Source: Saccharina japonica
Lineage: Eukaryota > Sar > Phaeophyceae > Laminariales > Laminariaceae
Assembly (NCBI GenBank): GCA_008828725.1
Contig: MEHQ01003140.1
Location: 190,288 to 254,287 of the forward strand
DNA length: 64,000 nt
Reading direction: 5' to 3'
Below, one piece after another: positions 38,706 to 50,409 of this stretch. Numbering within the stretch: the stretch's first letter is position 1; each line of letters starts with the position of its first letter. The notes below the pieces were generated by a model. That model saw only the letters and a list, made by a program, of their open reading frames with translations. It searched no databases and had not been told where the DNA came from. Position numbers and translations under genes: made by a program.

Positions 38706-39512
38706 TCAGCAAAGGTCACTGCGAGGTTGGAGGAGGATACAATGGTTGGTGTCTAAGTTACAATGCAAGGACTCGTACAGCACGGCCGCAAGTTGATGTA
38801 CCTGTGCTGCTAGACATACGCTGCTCGTAGACGATTGATAGCACCAGACCTCGTCGTTTTTTAGGTCGCTATCTCGGGGCCTCAGAGGGGTTAATAATGT
38901 TATTGTAATAGTTGTACGCTGTAGCACCAGCGGTGGCAGCATGTCATAGCGGACAATATGAAAAAGACAACACGCAGTACCGCAGAAGTACAGAGTACGG
39001 ACTGCTGCAGCAGCAGCACCGTCCTGCTGCACTTGAATAGTATGCCATACAAAAGACCATACACACACCCGCCCACCCTGGAACTCATCGACCCACCCAC
39101 TAACCCGTCCACGCAGCATGCCAAACAGCAGCACAGCAGCACGTCGAGCAGTACACGCAGAAGCACAAAAAAGACCAAGACAGCAACCCGCGAACGTCGG
39201 TCCCACAGACTCAGCTGTACGTACAAGTTTCACGTTCTGGCAGGAAAATCGCGATTTTTTAAACAATTTGCTACATTTCGGACTGCGTGCACGAATCCGT
39301 ATCAATCTATCACCGAAAAAATGATTGGAGAGTATTACGGTATGAGTTGGCTCTCGTACCCAAGCAGTCTGGTCTAACAAGGAGTGCCATGGCACGAGAA
39401 CGGTGGCCTGACTTCCTACCCATGCTGTCTCGCCCCTGCTGAGGCCAACGCAGCATTTATGTATGTGATAACTTGTCTCACCTTTGGGAATTTTCGCCAC
39501 TTCCTCCACCAC
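38706..39512 (-). other. 268-codon minus-strand ORF, unassigned
   Basis: The longest single frame in the window. It has no recognisable domain; the middle is Cys-rich and contains sequence from CAG/CTG runs. A short exon could be hidden at its start (acceptor CCCAGCATCAG, donor AAAG/GTGAGA at 39470). It may contain upstream exons of the disrupted gene at 36700-38453, but no phase link could be shown. Confidence 0.2.
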
Positions 39513-39734
39513 GATGTCGCCAAACTGATGCTGGGTAGACCGGTGCCTCTAGTGGGTGCTCACGTGGCCCACAGCGCTGGTTCTGGTGGCATTTGGGGCG
39601 GCCGCCCAAGGGGTTTCCTAGAAATAACGCAGGCGGTATATTGCCTCCAAAATTACACGAGCCCTGCGCTAAAAATTCTGAAAAATTCCTTACCAGAATT
39701 TCTGAGAGAGTCCCCAATAGAGTATATCGTCATA

Positions 39735-40053
39735 TCCATTGACCCTCACAGCACCACAGCAGCAGCAGTAGCACGGTTTTATCTTCCAGTAGGTGGCGTC
39801 TCTCAGAAGGGATTATTTTTCAGCAGCCCAGGGCACAAAGAAGGAGAATATGTTTGGGTAAGACATGGCCGAACACGACGAGCAGAAGAAGTCTAGCACG
39901 AGCAAACGTACGAAGGCTCATAGCACACACCAGTGTAAGCACTGGCGTCATACAGACACACAGCAGCACATGGTAAAGCATAGCCGAAGACACGCAGAAG
40001 TCTAGCACGATTAGAGATACGAAACCATAGCACACACCACCCCACAGCACCAC
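39735..40053 (+). repeat. 304-bp repeat, distant third unit
   Basis: Linker GTAGGTGGCGTCTCTCAGAA then ATATGTTTGGGTAAGACATG, nearly identical to the two tandem units 3.6 kb away. Confidence 0.75.
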
Positions 40054-40055
40054 AA

Positions 40056-40338
40056 CCTTGGACGCAAATAGCAGTGTAGTGCTAGGTTGGCACGGCAGCC
40101 GAACAGAGCTTGGATCAAACCAGTGTCGGGGGGGGGCGACGCGCCCCCCCCAACCCCCCCCCCCCGGGCCGACAGTGTGCGTTCGAAATCAGTACCAGAG
40201 CTTGGACGCAAATAGCAGTGTAGTGCTAGGTTGGCACGGCAGCCGAACAGAGCTTGGATGCAATACCAGTGTCGGGGGGGGGGACGCGCCCCCCCCCGAA
40301 CCCCCCCCCCCGGGCAGGCGACAGTGTGCGTTCGAAAT
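40056..40338 (+). repeat. 143-bp tandem duplication with G/C-tract stem
   Basis: Two copies of CTTGGACGCAAATAGCAGTG..., each with CAGTGTCGGGGGGG, GACGCGCCCCCCC, and a run of about 12 C, ending GACAGTGTGCGTTCGAAAT. The G and C tracts could pair. Confidence 0.8.
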
Positions 40339-41004
40339 ATATGTACTGTATTTTTAAAAATATTACGTGCAATCAAAGTGATCCGCACGCACAATGATGA
40401 GGGTGGTGTGGTTGGGTGTTTTCAAAACACCAAACACACTGCTTGCCGTCTGGTTTGTTGCCTGTAGGGGATGAGTGATCGGCCGGAAAACCTTATGTTG
40501 TTGTTGTTGTTGTTGTTTGCCTCTCCGTGGCGAGGCCGATCGATGCTGTTACGTGCAGTATCACATGTACGTGTGATAAAAAAGATAACACACACCTTGC
40601 ACACCCCTGCGAAGAAATTCCGAGGCGGATTTCTCCGAAACCACCGTTTACTTTAAGTAGTACTGTACTGTAGTAGTATTAATAGTAGTAATAGTAGTAG
40701 TAGTAGTAGTGGTACTGAAGTAGGGGGGGGCAGACAACGACACTAATACTGGCGGCGTTGGGAAGATCTCGTCGAGATGATCTCCTGGCGTTTGCACGTT
40801 TGCACGTTTGTTTGCACCCTCCCTGTTGCCGTGGAAATCAGCGTGGATATTTGTCTGACGGGATGTGTCATCTAGGGGGTGTGTTTTACACGGCGGTACG
40901 CACGTATACAATACGTTTGTATGCTCGTTTCATATGCAGTACGCACATCAGTCGTGGTCCTGCAATAGTGCGGCCTGTAACAGTGCGGGGTGCCTCACTT
41001 CTTC

Positions 41005-41327
41005 TTTTTGTTTTTCACCTTCTTTTTTCTCTCCCTCTTCAGTCGTAACTCAGACCCGGGGTCATAAGTAGGCTCTTCTCCCCCCTCCCCACTACGGTAC
41101 GTGCCTTGTATTGCTGTATTGGTATTTTTATCGCGAGAAGATTTCAGCACTCTCTTCCCTCGTCGACTTGCGTCGGATTCCGCCTACCCACGCCACGAAG
41201 GCGCTCTCAGCAATTGGTTCCTTTTTATTCTTTCAAAATAAACTCAAAATCTCACCACGGTGGGATTTGAACTCGGGTACCAATCCTAGTAGCCTTTTAA
41301 GCTGACCACTAGTCTACCGGGGCGACC
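41005..41327 (-). mobile_element. tRNA-derived SINE, divergent head
   Basis: The body matches the other copies (CGTAACTCAGACCCGGGGTC, TCGTCGACTTGCGTCGG), but the segment next to the head differs. The head itself carries GGGATTTGAACTCGGG (inverse B-box) and CCACTAGTCTACCGGGGCG (inverse A-box region). Confidence 0.7.
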
Positions 41328-41543
41328 GGCCTTAGTGCGGCCAAAATGGGACAACAACAGCAGTATTCTTCCACGTCCAGAGTCCAGAGTTTTTTTTAGC
41401 CTGTCCTGTGACCACGGACTATCTTTTTCGCGATCAGTACATGTGAGAACTACAACAACAATTAATTGGTAACTGGTAGGTGACCGTAACCATAATTTAA
41501 CGAACCAATCAGACCCGATCAGCCTACGCGTGCGTATTCTACA

Positions 41544-42023
41544 TAGGGATGTACATCAACGCTTTTTCGGGGTTGATTTGATTGTTGATTAATTTGTCCA
41601 AATCGTGTTGATTTAATCATGATTAGTTGATTAATATCCACACAGTCAACTACACGGTGATGTGATTTATAATCATGATTATCGGTTGATTGTTGATGGT
41701 TTTCACGGTTACATCACAAAACGCCTCTTTTTGATTAAAAAATAATCAACTAATCATGATTAATTAAAATAATCAACTAATCATTGATTAGTTAATTTGT
41801 GGCAATGTACGCCGGAGGAACATTTATTTACGGTTACATGACAAAAACGCCCCTTTTTATTCAAAAATAATCAACTAATCATGATTAAATTCTATAATCA
41901 ACTAATCATGACTAGTCGATTTATAATCAACAATCAACAAGAATTAATCACATCACGTGATTAAAATTAATCACCAAAAATAATCATAATCAACACGTGA
42001 TTATGAGTTGATGTACATCCCTA
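41544..42023. mobile_element. hAT MITE, 480 bp, perfect 8-bp target duplication
   Basis: Ends are TAGGGATGTACATCAAC and its inverse GTTGATGTACATCCCTA. The flanks ATTCTACA at 41536-41543 and 42024-42031 are identical. The interior is AT-rich and made of repeated AATCAACTAATCATGATTA-like motifs in both orientations. No transposase is encoded, so it would depend on one elsewhere. Confidence 0.92.
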
Positions 42024-42034
42024 ATTCTACAGCA

Positions 42035-42219
42035 GTACAGGATACCTATTAATAATAAAAAACAGGAAATCTGGCCCAGGCTGGATTTTCTTATTTGAGA
42101 GAGGGTGCTTTCTACACTAATTTCAAGATAACGACTCCCGAATTTCTTATGTTCCTACAAATATCAGCGTGGCTTTCTTGTTAGCCTGTTTCTTATTGCC
42201 GTGGATGTCCTGTACTGTA
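42035..42219 (+). mobile_element. 180-bp TIR element, third copy
   Basis: TACAGGATACCTATTAATAA start, CACTAATTTCAAGATAACGA centre, and GCCGTGGATGTCCTGTACTG end. It starts only a few bases after the target duplication of the hAT MITE ending at 42023. Confidence 0.7.
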
Positions 42220-42772
42220 CCATCCTATCCCCTTGGTCTTGTACCGCTCTGTCCGGTAAATGTAAAAATCGCTTGTACGAGTGTATTAGTATTGAATCCA
42301 ATGACATGGCCAAGGTACTCGATTTCTTTTTGACCGAACTGAAGTTTACTCGGTTTCAAAGTTAGGCCTGCTGCCTGTAATCAGGGGACGACTACAGAAT
42401 CTAACCAATCGTTTTTCCTCACATGAACAAGAGTGTCAACCGTTTTCTTCAATACTGGTTTTTGCACCACACTTTTGATATCCAACCGCAGTGCTGCTTG
42501 CAGTACTGCTATTATCGTCGGCTGGTCTACACCACGCACAGCAGCACACAGTAGTAACGGCCCCTCTATACTCGTAGTGCCGGTATACCCCCGCCAACAA
42601 TACCGGCACTATAGCGGCAACCGGCACTATATACTCCGCACACTGCCACACTTGGTACTGTAATCCCATACGAAGTACAACACATACATGCGTGCCAACC
42701 GATTTTACCGGCAGACACTCAGCCGGCAATACCCAACCGGCATTATATATACGAGGGACCACATAAATCGGG

Positions 42773-42865
42773 AGAGACCATAGTAAATAGGACCAAATAC
42801 TGTTATTATAGTACAAGTTTGGAAATATATAAGTTTTTGCGTATACCGTAGGTCCTATTTACTAC
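42773..42865. mobile_element. MITE (GGACCATAGTAAA type)
   Basis: GAGAGACCATAGTAAATAGG, AATATATAAGTTTTTGCG, then GTAGGTCCTATTTACTAC. The right-hand terminus is degraded. Confidence 0.65.
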
Positions 42866-43089
42866 ATTAGCCCACCCCGTAATACTGCTGTACTACGAGA
42901 TACTGCTGTGAGGGTATTACCTACTGAGCCATAGAGGTAAAAAATATCGATGAATTACTCAGCCCAGGGTAATCCTTACAACACTCTCCCACCCCCTGAA
43001 CGCCGGGATCTTTGGAGGCGTTTAAATGTTTTGAATATTATACAAGGGGTACTTATTGAATATTTGTACGAGGGAAACCTTCGGGTAGA

Positions 43090-43505
43090 AAGCGGGATTT
43101 TTTCCAAGTGTCGGGATCCGCGGGCCTAACCCGCGGGCCTGATCCGCGAGTCCGACCCGCGGGCCATCAAGAAACAACTCACGGGTCATGAACTGGCCCA
43201 GCCCGTGAGGTTTTCACCACCTCTTGACCCCATCTGGCCCGGCCCGTGATAATTGAAAAAAAATGACCGGACCCGACCCGTGAGATTTGAAAAACTCTCG
43301 ACCCGACCGCATCCGACCCGACCCGAACTGACCCGTGAGATTCGAGAAAATCTTGATCCAATCTGATCCGACTCGCGAGATTTTTGTTTTTTACCCGATC
43401 CGATCCGACCCGTGAGATTTTGAACATTTCCTGTCCCGACCCGACCCGTGACATTTTGAACACCTCCTGGCCGTGGGTTGGGTCATGGCCCGCAAACAGC
43501 CCTGG
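43090..43505. mobile_element. Element with degenerate GACCC arrays
   Basis: Composed of loosely repeated GACCCGACCCGTGAGATTTTGAA units. The right end, inverted, reads CAGGGCTGTTTGCGGGCC, and a similar end occurs at 45305. hAT-like by its CAGGG-type terminus; target duplication not identified. Confidence 0.45.
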
Positions 43506-43617
43506 ATATGAGGCGTCTGTTTCGTTTGTTTTTGACTATTAATAGTCGAATTGGATTCGATCTGGTAGGAAAATACCAAGGCTGGTGGGCCGGCCCATAC
43601 TACGACTTTGAGTCGTG

Positions 43618-44463
43618 TCAAATAATGGTGTATTGTGTTTTGCTATTCGAATAATGCACAGAGGTCAGGGAACACCCGTCGTCAACCAATGAGGCGAGCG
43701 ATGGCACGCGTCGTCCCCGAAGCGCCACGGCAAGTGGCCGTTGTTTTTTGCCGGTGCCTGTTAGGAGGATATCGCTGATGGGATCTCTTGGGTTGGCGCA
43801 GTCTCGGTGCCCCACGCGGGCAGCAGCGACGGGGACACACCTATCGAAGTGCGGAGGGAACGTGACATGGTAGTTGCTCGCAAACACACTTTTACGCGCC
43901 ACGTGTGTTAAGCCGCCTTATTCGATGTTACAGCAGCACGTCTTCACCCATGCGCATGCATATCCCTGTGTCACCCGCTACTCAGTACGTAAACCCGACC
44001 AACCGGCCTTGATGTTCCAACACGTCGCATTGCCTTTCCTCCTGAACCATGGTTCCATACCTTCCAACACCTAAATGTATCGCAGCTACCGGGCGCGTAC
44101 TGTCGACTGGGTCACTGAGCGTGGACCCGTGTTGCCCCTCGAGTACAAGGGCTCTTTCCAAGCGACGGCAGCGGTATTTTTGACAACTTGGACCAGCTTC
44201 GGCAACATGGTTCATAGTCCACGTTAAATTCCTCACTGCATCTTCATCCAGAGATGTTTCTCGAGAAATTCACCGAGACGTTTCCTGAGAATTTTCCTCA
44301 GAATTTTTTCCTGAGAATTTTCACGGGCGGTCGGAATTTTGGGTTGGGGTTCAAATTTTGGTTTTATATTTAGAGTCGAGTATATGCTTACCTTTTTGTC
44401 GAAGATGGACCGAGTCGTGAACAGCCCTTCCGAGCGATGCTGCTGTAGACGGCGATCCTGCAT
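43618..44463 (-). other. Broken coding-like segment, minus strand
   Basis: Three frames follow each other: 44463-44233 (Lys/Arg-rich, ending EKHLWMKMQ), 44236-43982 (VAEAGPSCQKYRCRRLERAL...) and 43902-43618 (NYHVTFPPHFDRCVPVAAAR...). They look like one protein broken by frameshifts. I do not recognise it; a transposon-derived gene is possible. Confidence 0.25.
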
Positions 44464-44489
44464 CCCGCGTTTCGATACATCTGACAGGT

Positions 44490-44870
44490 CACTGACCCCC
44501 CCTTCATGGTCTAGATCGTTGAGGGAAGGTAGATTCCTGATCTGTAGGATGATCTGCTAATAGCTCATGTTGCTATTTTATTAGCTGTACAATCTGAATG
44601 ATCTATTGCGGTGGAAGATAGTAATCAGGATCAAATATGCTTCGTAAAATATTGGAATATATGGGTTTTTGTGTACGTGATGGGTCCTGATTACTATGGC
44701 CCCCTTGTGGTAGGTCATGTTTCCTGGGTCGTTTATGTATTTACGACACACATATACGTGTATAGATAAATATATATATATATGTTCTAAATTGTTTCCG
44801 CAACATATCTAGTAACGGCAGGGTATGATCCACTGTAGATCATCTAGATCGTGATCTATCTGACATGTGC
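44490..44870. repeat. GATC-rich dispersed repeat, with nested MITE
   Basis: GATCTGTAGGATGATCTGC, GTAGGTCATGTTTCCTGGGT and CGTGATCTATCTGACATGT. Relatives at 46590-46860, 47395-47660 and, inverted, 6820-6990 share CATGATCTA, TTTCCTGGGTT and GATCTGTCCGAG. Confidence 0.5.
44609..44710. mobile_element. MITE (GATAGTAATCAGGA variant)
   Basis: GTGGAAGATAGTAATCAGGA on the left, TGGGTCCTGATTACTATGGC on the right, and the conserved ATATATGGGTTTTTGTG centre. It is nested in a longer GATC-rich repeat (44490-44870). Confidence 0.65.
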
Positions 44871-45304
44871 ACGTTTCCGATTGGCTGAGGTCGCTCCCTC
44901 ATCCCTCCCATCCAAACCCGGCGCGGTATACAGTTACGCGACCGCCTTTACAATGAATCCGGAGTTAAGAAAATATTGGCTTGAGGCGTTTTTGCACAAA
45001 ACGCATGCCTTGTCTTTTATTCCCAACATGAAACTGATACAGTTTTATTATAACACACAGGTTAATTGGACATTTTTCTTGCATTATTTATAAAACTTCA
45101 AAACAACAGCTGTGAAGAGATCAAGAATTTCGTCGAAACTCGTATTTCCAAGCTGTGTGTGAATCTTTCTATGATTATGATGACCCTGGCTTACGTCCCG
45201 GTGGGGGGGTGGGGGCGCACTCATTTGTCGCTTCCGGGGGGGGAGTTGCTGACTACACATGACACGATCGGGTGGTGCTTTTATTGCGAGCGATTCGGAA
45301 TTTT

Positions 45305-45632
45305 CAAGGGCTATTCACGAGGGTATGACCCAACCCGCGGATCGGGCAAGGATTTTTTTGAAATATCACTGGTCGGGTCGGGTCGGGTCGGGTCGGGTCG
45401 GGTCGGGTCGGGTCGGGTCGGGTCGGGTCGGGTCGGGTCGGGTCGGGTCGGGTCGGGTCGGGTCGGGTCGGGTCGGGTCGGGTCGGGTCGGATCGGATCG
45501 GATCGGATCGGATCGGATCGGATCGGACTGGGTCCGGCCGCGAGGTTTTCAAACTCTCGAGGCTCGGGTCGGGCCACCTTTGCCCACTCCGACCTGACCC
45601 GCGAGGTGTGACCGGCTCGCGAGCAGTCCTGG
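45305..45632. mobile_element. Element carrying a (GGGTC)n / (GGATC)n array
   Basis: Left end CAAGGGCTATTCACGAG and right end, inverted, CCAGGACTGCTCGCGAG form imperfect inverted repeats resembling the end at 43505. Inside, about 24 perfect GGGTC units (about 45372-45490) pass into about 7 GGATC units (to about 45528). Long RVGSG reading frames across it are an artefact of the array. Confidence 0.55.
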
Positions 45633-46589
45633 AAATAAACCCTCAGTTGGTTGGCTTTACGTCGACGGCTGGTGTTAGGCTTCTTTTATAGTACAGTACC
45701 TGGTGCATAAGAACGCCATATATTTTACGCTGAAATGAGTGTAGGACACACCCTGCCTCCCGTAAGAAGTTGAGCATGGGCCAGAATATTAGTTTCTTAA
45801 CCCCTTTGGGACAAACGCCTTTTACGGGATGTAAGGGATATAAGGGATAGTGACCATAACAATGATGACCTACCTCTTGGCATTACTAGCCGTCTACGGG
45901 AGGCGTGAGCGTCTAGCAGTACAGATACGACTCCCTGTGTTGAAACTCGAACACCGACTTGTACTATCCCCCAATCACAGCAGTCGCCGTTGTTCTAGTC
46001 TAGTCGCCATTTTTAATTGCCAATTGTTTCCTACGATGTCCCGAGAGGGTGAAGAGGTGTCGCGTACCTGAGCACCCGCAGGGTTATTACCGGCGAGATT
46101 AGGCGGTCTAACCTCGATCGGGGTGAAAACATGTTTTGCCTCCAGTAAGAGGGGTGGGGTAGTTCCGGAGTCGCACATAACCTCGTTCGTTTCTAGCGGT
46201 TTTATCGAATAGCAATACGGGTACGACGCATATAGCTTGTATCTTCGACCCTCTTTACTAATTTCCAGATGTTATGAGTGCCACCATTATAGATGCTATG
46301 AGTGTAACCTGCACCTGAACTACGACTGTTTAGGGTGGGCTAACGTTGTGGAGTGCCAGTATCCACGCACACGTAATCGATACTAAAAGTTATATTTTTC
46401 ACACTATGTAGTGTTCCAGGGTTCACGTTGTTTCAGAGCACACTTTAGGGGTGCAGTACGTATGGACTACGTAGACATGGGGGGATAGGGAGGCGGCATG
46501 TTTTCTGCACCAGCCCTTCTCTTTTTCACTGCTTACACCCGCGCCCCCGAAGCAGTACCATAACAGGAGGAAGAACGTTAATCCTTTCT

Positions 46590-46860
46590 CATCTCGGACA
46601 TATCATCTACATATCATCTACAGATAGATCATCGATTCCTACAGCATGATCTAGATCTTTCAGGACAGATGTATCCCTGATCTCCATGATCTAGCTCGTG
46701 TTGCCGGGCGTGAACCGTGTAACCTCCACGATGTACAACATGTTTCCTGGGTTGGATCTATACTATACAGATTCGGTACAACATATCATAACGGCAGGTT
46801 AGGAGCTACTGTAGTTCATGATCTATCTGTAGATGGTCTGTCCGAGCTGTGACACCTTTT
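46590..46860. repeat. GATC-rich dispersed repeat, second copy
   Basis: CATGATCTAGATCTTTCAGG, CTCGTGTTGCCGGGCGTG, GTTTCCTGGGTTGGATC and GATCTATCTGTAGATGG. A further copy at 47395-47660 ends in a (GATA)n-like run. Confidence 0.5.
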
Positions 46861-47959
46861 AGGATCCAGAGGTACCCTAAAAAACAATACGTTTGGTTTT
46901 ATCAACCATTGAACCGTCTTTGAGTGATGCAAGCGCGCAGCAATACACGTGAGATTTCGCTGCACCCCATGCCGTACGACCCCTCCTGTGGAAGTTCGGA
47001 CACTCAATATATTATTAGTTCGGACGCCTACGTAACATGTTACCCCCCAAAGAAGCAGTGACCATGTGCTACAATGAACATTGGTTTTTTAGCGGTATTT
47101 GTTGATGTTATGCCCCTCTGAAATAAGAGGTTGACAGGGCAGTAGAGACACCCCTGTGCCCCGTATTGACCACACTAAGAAGACGGCGCTCATTGAACTA
47201 CACTTCGTACAGGGTATCAACGCGCTTTATCGGATACAGGACACGACTTGAAACATGAACCCGAGAGAATATTTGGAATACAACGTACACAAACAGTACT
47301 CGTGTACGTGTGTACGCAGGCTCGGAACGAAACTACGTATAAGTCGGAAATTGTCCGGTATGTTGTATGGAGAAATGTTGACAACCTTGAACACCTCGAA
47401 CAAACCATCGATTCCCACCTCATGATCTAGGATATTTCAACGAAGATATTTTCCCGATCTTGCATGATTTTCTCGTGTTGCCCGCCGCGTGGGACCCTTA
47501 TAACCCACGTGCTCTAGCGCATGTTTTCTGGGTTAGATAGGCACTGTGCAGACCTCGCACAGCCTCTCACAGAGGCGGGTGAGGACGTAGATAATCTACT
47601 GTAGATAGATAGATAGATAGATCATGATCTGTCCGAGATGCGCAACCTTAGCCTTCGAGTGACGTGTTTTTTACCAACACCGTCTGACAGGCACTCGGCG
47701 CGTTGAACCCCACCTCTGACCCTGCTCGGGCGTGGTCTCTACTCAGCGGGAACTGGATCTCCATAGGTGAGGGCAATAAGTTAGACGGGGAGGGGACACG
47801 GGGGGCAAGGGGAGGGGAAACATATTTTTGAGGCTGTGCTTTATATCCATTAGGTGTGAAATATCCGGATCACGAGGCGGGAATCGATTCTCTGTCCGAG
47901 GTGTGAAATATTTCCAAGAAATTCCCAAGGCGATCGAGGTTAGGGGTGAGGGTCAGGAT

Positions 47960-48440
47960 ATATTTATAAAAACTAAAAACAGCATCTGTGATATCGAGAT
48001 TTTCGCCGAAACTCATCTTTGCAAGCTGTGTGTGATACTTCGATCGTGCGTAAACCGGGTTTTATGTGGCCTCGTGCAGGATACACATCTTATATATATG
48101 AGGAGAACAAAATCTGAAGCTATATAATCCATCAAGTCACCAAACTTTAGACGTCTTTTTGAAAACCCCTCAGATATCCTTAGTGATTAAGACAATTTCG
48201 AAGGGTATAGTAAAGTCATACCCGGATAGGTCAAAGGCTCCGAGTAGTGGACGTGATCAAACGGACCTACTAACATGAGCCGTTTGTCGCCATCCAAATG
48301 TATCGGGTCGCTCAGACTACCACGTGGGGCCGTCTGTGAGCGCTTGGTATATTTATGAAAGTGAAGAACGACCGCCGGGAGATCGAGGATTTCTTTGAAA
48401 CTCATTTTTGTATGATGTGTGTGATACTCCCATCGCGCGT
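47960..48440 (+). repeat. Two copies of a GAGATCGAGGATTTCGTCGAA repeat
   Basis: ATCGAGATTTTCGCCGAAAC at 47985 and GATCGAGGATTTCTTTGAAA at 48380, each followed by AAGCTGTGTGTGATAC-like sequence. Relatives at 2262-2330, 7010-7060, 45105-45170 and, inverted, 15260-15300. Confidence 0.55.
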
Positions 48441-48825
48441 ACTTGCGAGTTTTTGTTTATCCTTATGCGGGGTGTACATTCTGTATATGATAATGGAATT
48501 TGAAGCTGCAGAATTCAGGGAGCGTGTGTCTATTTGTGAAACATAGGGTGTGCTTCAGGGTTTAATGACAAGCTCATTTAATGTTTTTTTTTGCCTATTT
48601 CCAAGAAAATCCCGAGGCGATCGGGGTTAGGGTTTAGGATCAGGATATGTAGGGTGAGCGTTAAGTATATTGAACACTTGTTTATCGAGCATGGGCCAAG
48701 ATTTACATGTGCAGTCCTCCGGCCGGCCGCCGCGGTGCGTCGGCGGCCTTGCGCGCAAACTATCGAGTGTCACCAGAAACAGGCAGCATGACAATGTTGA
48801 TGTTTTCCACACATACGACAGATCG

Positions 48826-48913
48826 GACGTGTACCACTCTGTGCCGAAATATAAGGACCGTTTTCATCTTAATATTGAATGGAAGCGGCCTTGTATTCCG
48901 GGAAAGAGTGGTA
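48826..48913. mobile_element. 85-bp MITE copy
   Basis: GTACCACTCTGTGCCGAAAT, ATAAGGACCG, and right end TTCCGGGAAAGAGTGGTA. Confidence 0.65.
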
Positions 48914-49552
48914 GATCCCCAAATTGTGGTCTAGATTTTTCGGCACAGATAGATAAGTCCCTGATTTACGTGATCTGCACGATCTAGATCCTAGTTTCCG
49001 GGATGAATGCTACGATAGGGGTAGTAGCCCTTTTTTTGCCTTCTGAGGCAAATACTTAATATTTCGTGACTGACGGCGCTTCTGAACTGAGGAACTGCCC
49101 AATACATCATGCCTTTGTTTCAATACGTTTCGATCTAAACCTAGGCCCTGGAAGTGCTCATTGTGTTAGCTTTACACTTTTTAGTACAGCCTTTTTTGGG
49201 TGATATGTAGAGCTCCTCGAGCGAGTAGCCTAAGGAAAATTCTGCAACATGGTTCCCCCCCCCTGTCGTGTCCTGCGTCCCGGGTGGGATTTTGTATGAG
49301 TTGGCTCTTGCGCGCATATGTTTGAGCAGGTAGGGTGTGTACGATGCGGGTCTTACAACAACGTACTCTAACGGGAGACAGAACACATGGAACCTATTCG
49401 TAGTAGATGGTCTCGATCGTCATTTGTTCGACGCTGTAAAAAATAAAAATAAAAAGGACTTGCACGCGTAAATGACACGAGGTTGCGGTGCAGCTCTAGA
49501 GTCGCCGGATTTGGTTGCAAGAACCTGCCGAGGCGCAAGAAAAAAGCGCTGT

Positions 49553-49640
49553 TAACCCATTCAGAACTGAAAAACTTATCCCACACTCATTCCAAGGATT
49601 TTGTCCCCAAATACGTGGGACCAGTTCTTAAGGGGTTAAG
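49553..49640. repeat. Single unit of the GTCCCACG fold-back family
   Basis: TTAACCCATTCAGAACTGAA at the left and CCAGTTCTTAAGGGGTTAAG at the right, about 88 bp, imperfect inverted repeat. Confidence 0.6.
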
Positions 49641-50409
49641 GTTAGTCATGTTGTAAGGCTTTCCCGAAAAGAGCGTTGAGTTTCGCACAGGGGTGCGATC
49701 TCAGCGCTCGCTTTCTCGACAACGGTATATATATTCGGACAGCTCTCGACCAGATATTTCGGAAAACACCTTGTTCGGTATTGACATTCGGTATTGGCAT
49801 TCGGTAGTGGCAAACCTTCCCGTTCTGGAAAAATCGAGCGCTGAACAATCGATCGCACCCCTGTGTGCGACCTCAAAGCTCTTTGCAAAAGTTTGGGTCG
49901 TAGGTGATCTGTTATTGTTTTTTACCAGTAGCCCGACACGCTAATACCTGAACACCACACTGAGTCCTCATTATCTCTTCACCACGAGTTTCGTTCCCCC
50001 AAGCGGTCGGGTAGAATCAGGGTAGGGCAAAGAAGGCATGAAAAATCAATACCTGGTACCTGGTAGCTATATAATTACTCTGTTTTTCGAATAAACGGGG
50101 CCAAGTTGTAAACGAAATCCTCAGTTTCGGTGCAAAAAGAACGGACTTCTGTTGTTGACCGCGGCTGTTACCTGCGTGTCATTATTTTCGATCCTGACGT
50201 ATAATATTATGTTGCACCTTCGAACGGGCAGTGAGGCTCAGCTCGTAGTCCTACTCGGAGCAATACGGGCTAATCGTGCACTCCATGACGGTCCATGAGA
50301 GGAGGGCCTCTACCGTTGTTGTGTGGTGTAATCACCGCAGAGGCCGCGTGCACAGTACACATGCTATGCGTAGACCCCACCCGGTCTAGTTATTTGCTGA
50401 CCTGTTTGC

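Noticed and set aside
14021..41327. Functional tRNA genes at the B-box-like sites
   Set aside because: Heads at 14021, 21160, 25530 and 41327 lack paired acceptor arms and are joined to a shared SINE body.
45259..45611. RVGSG-repeat proteins
   Set aside because: Pure translation of the (GGGTC)n array; both strands and several frames are equally open.
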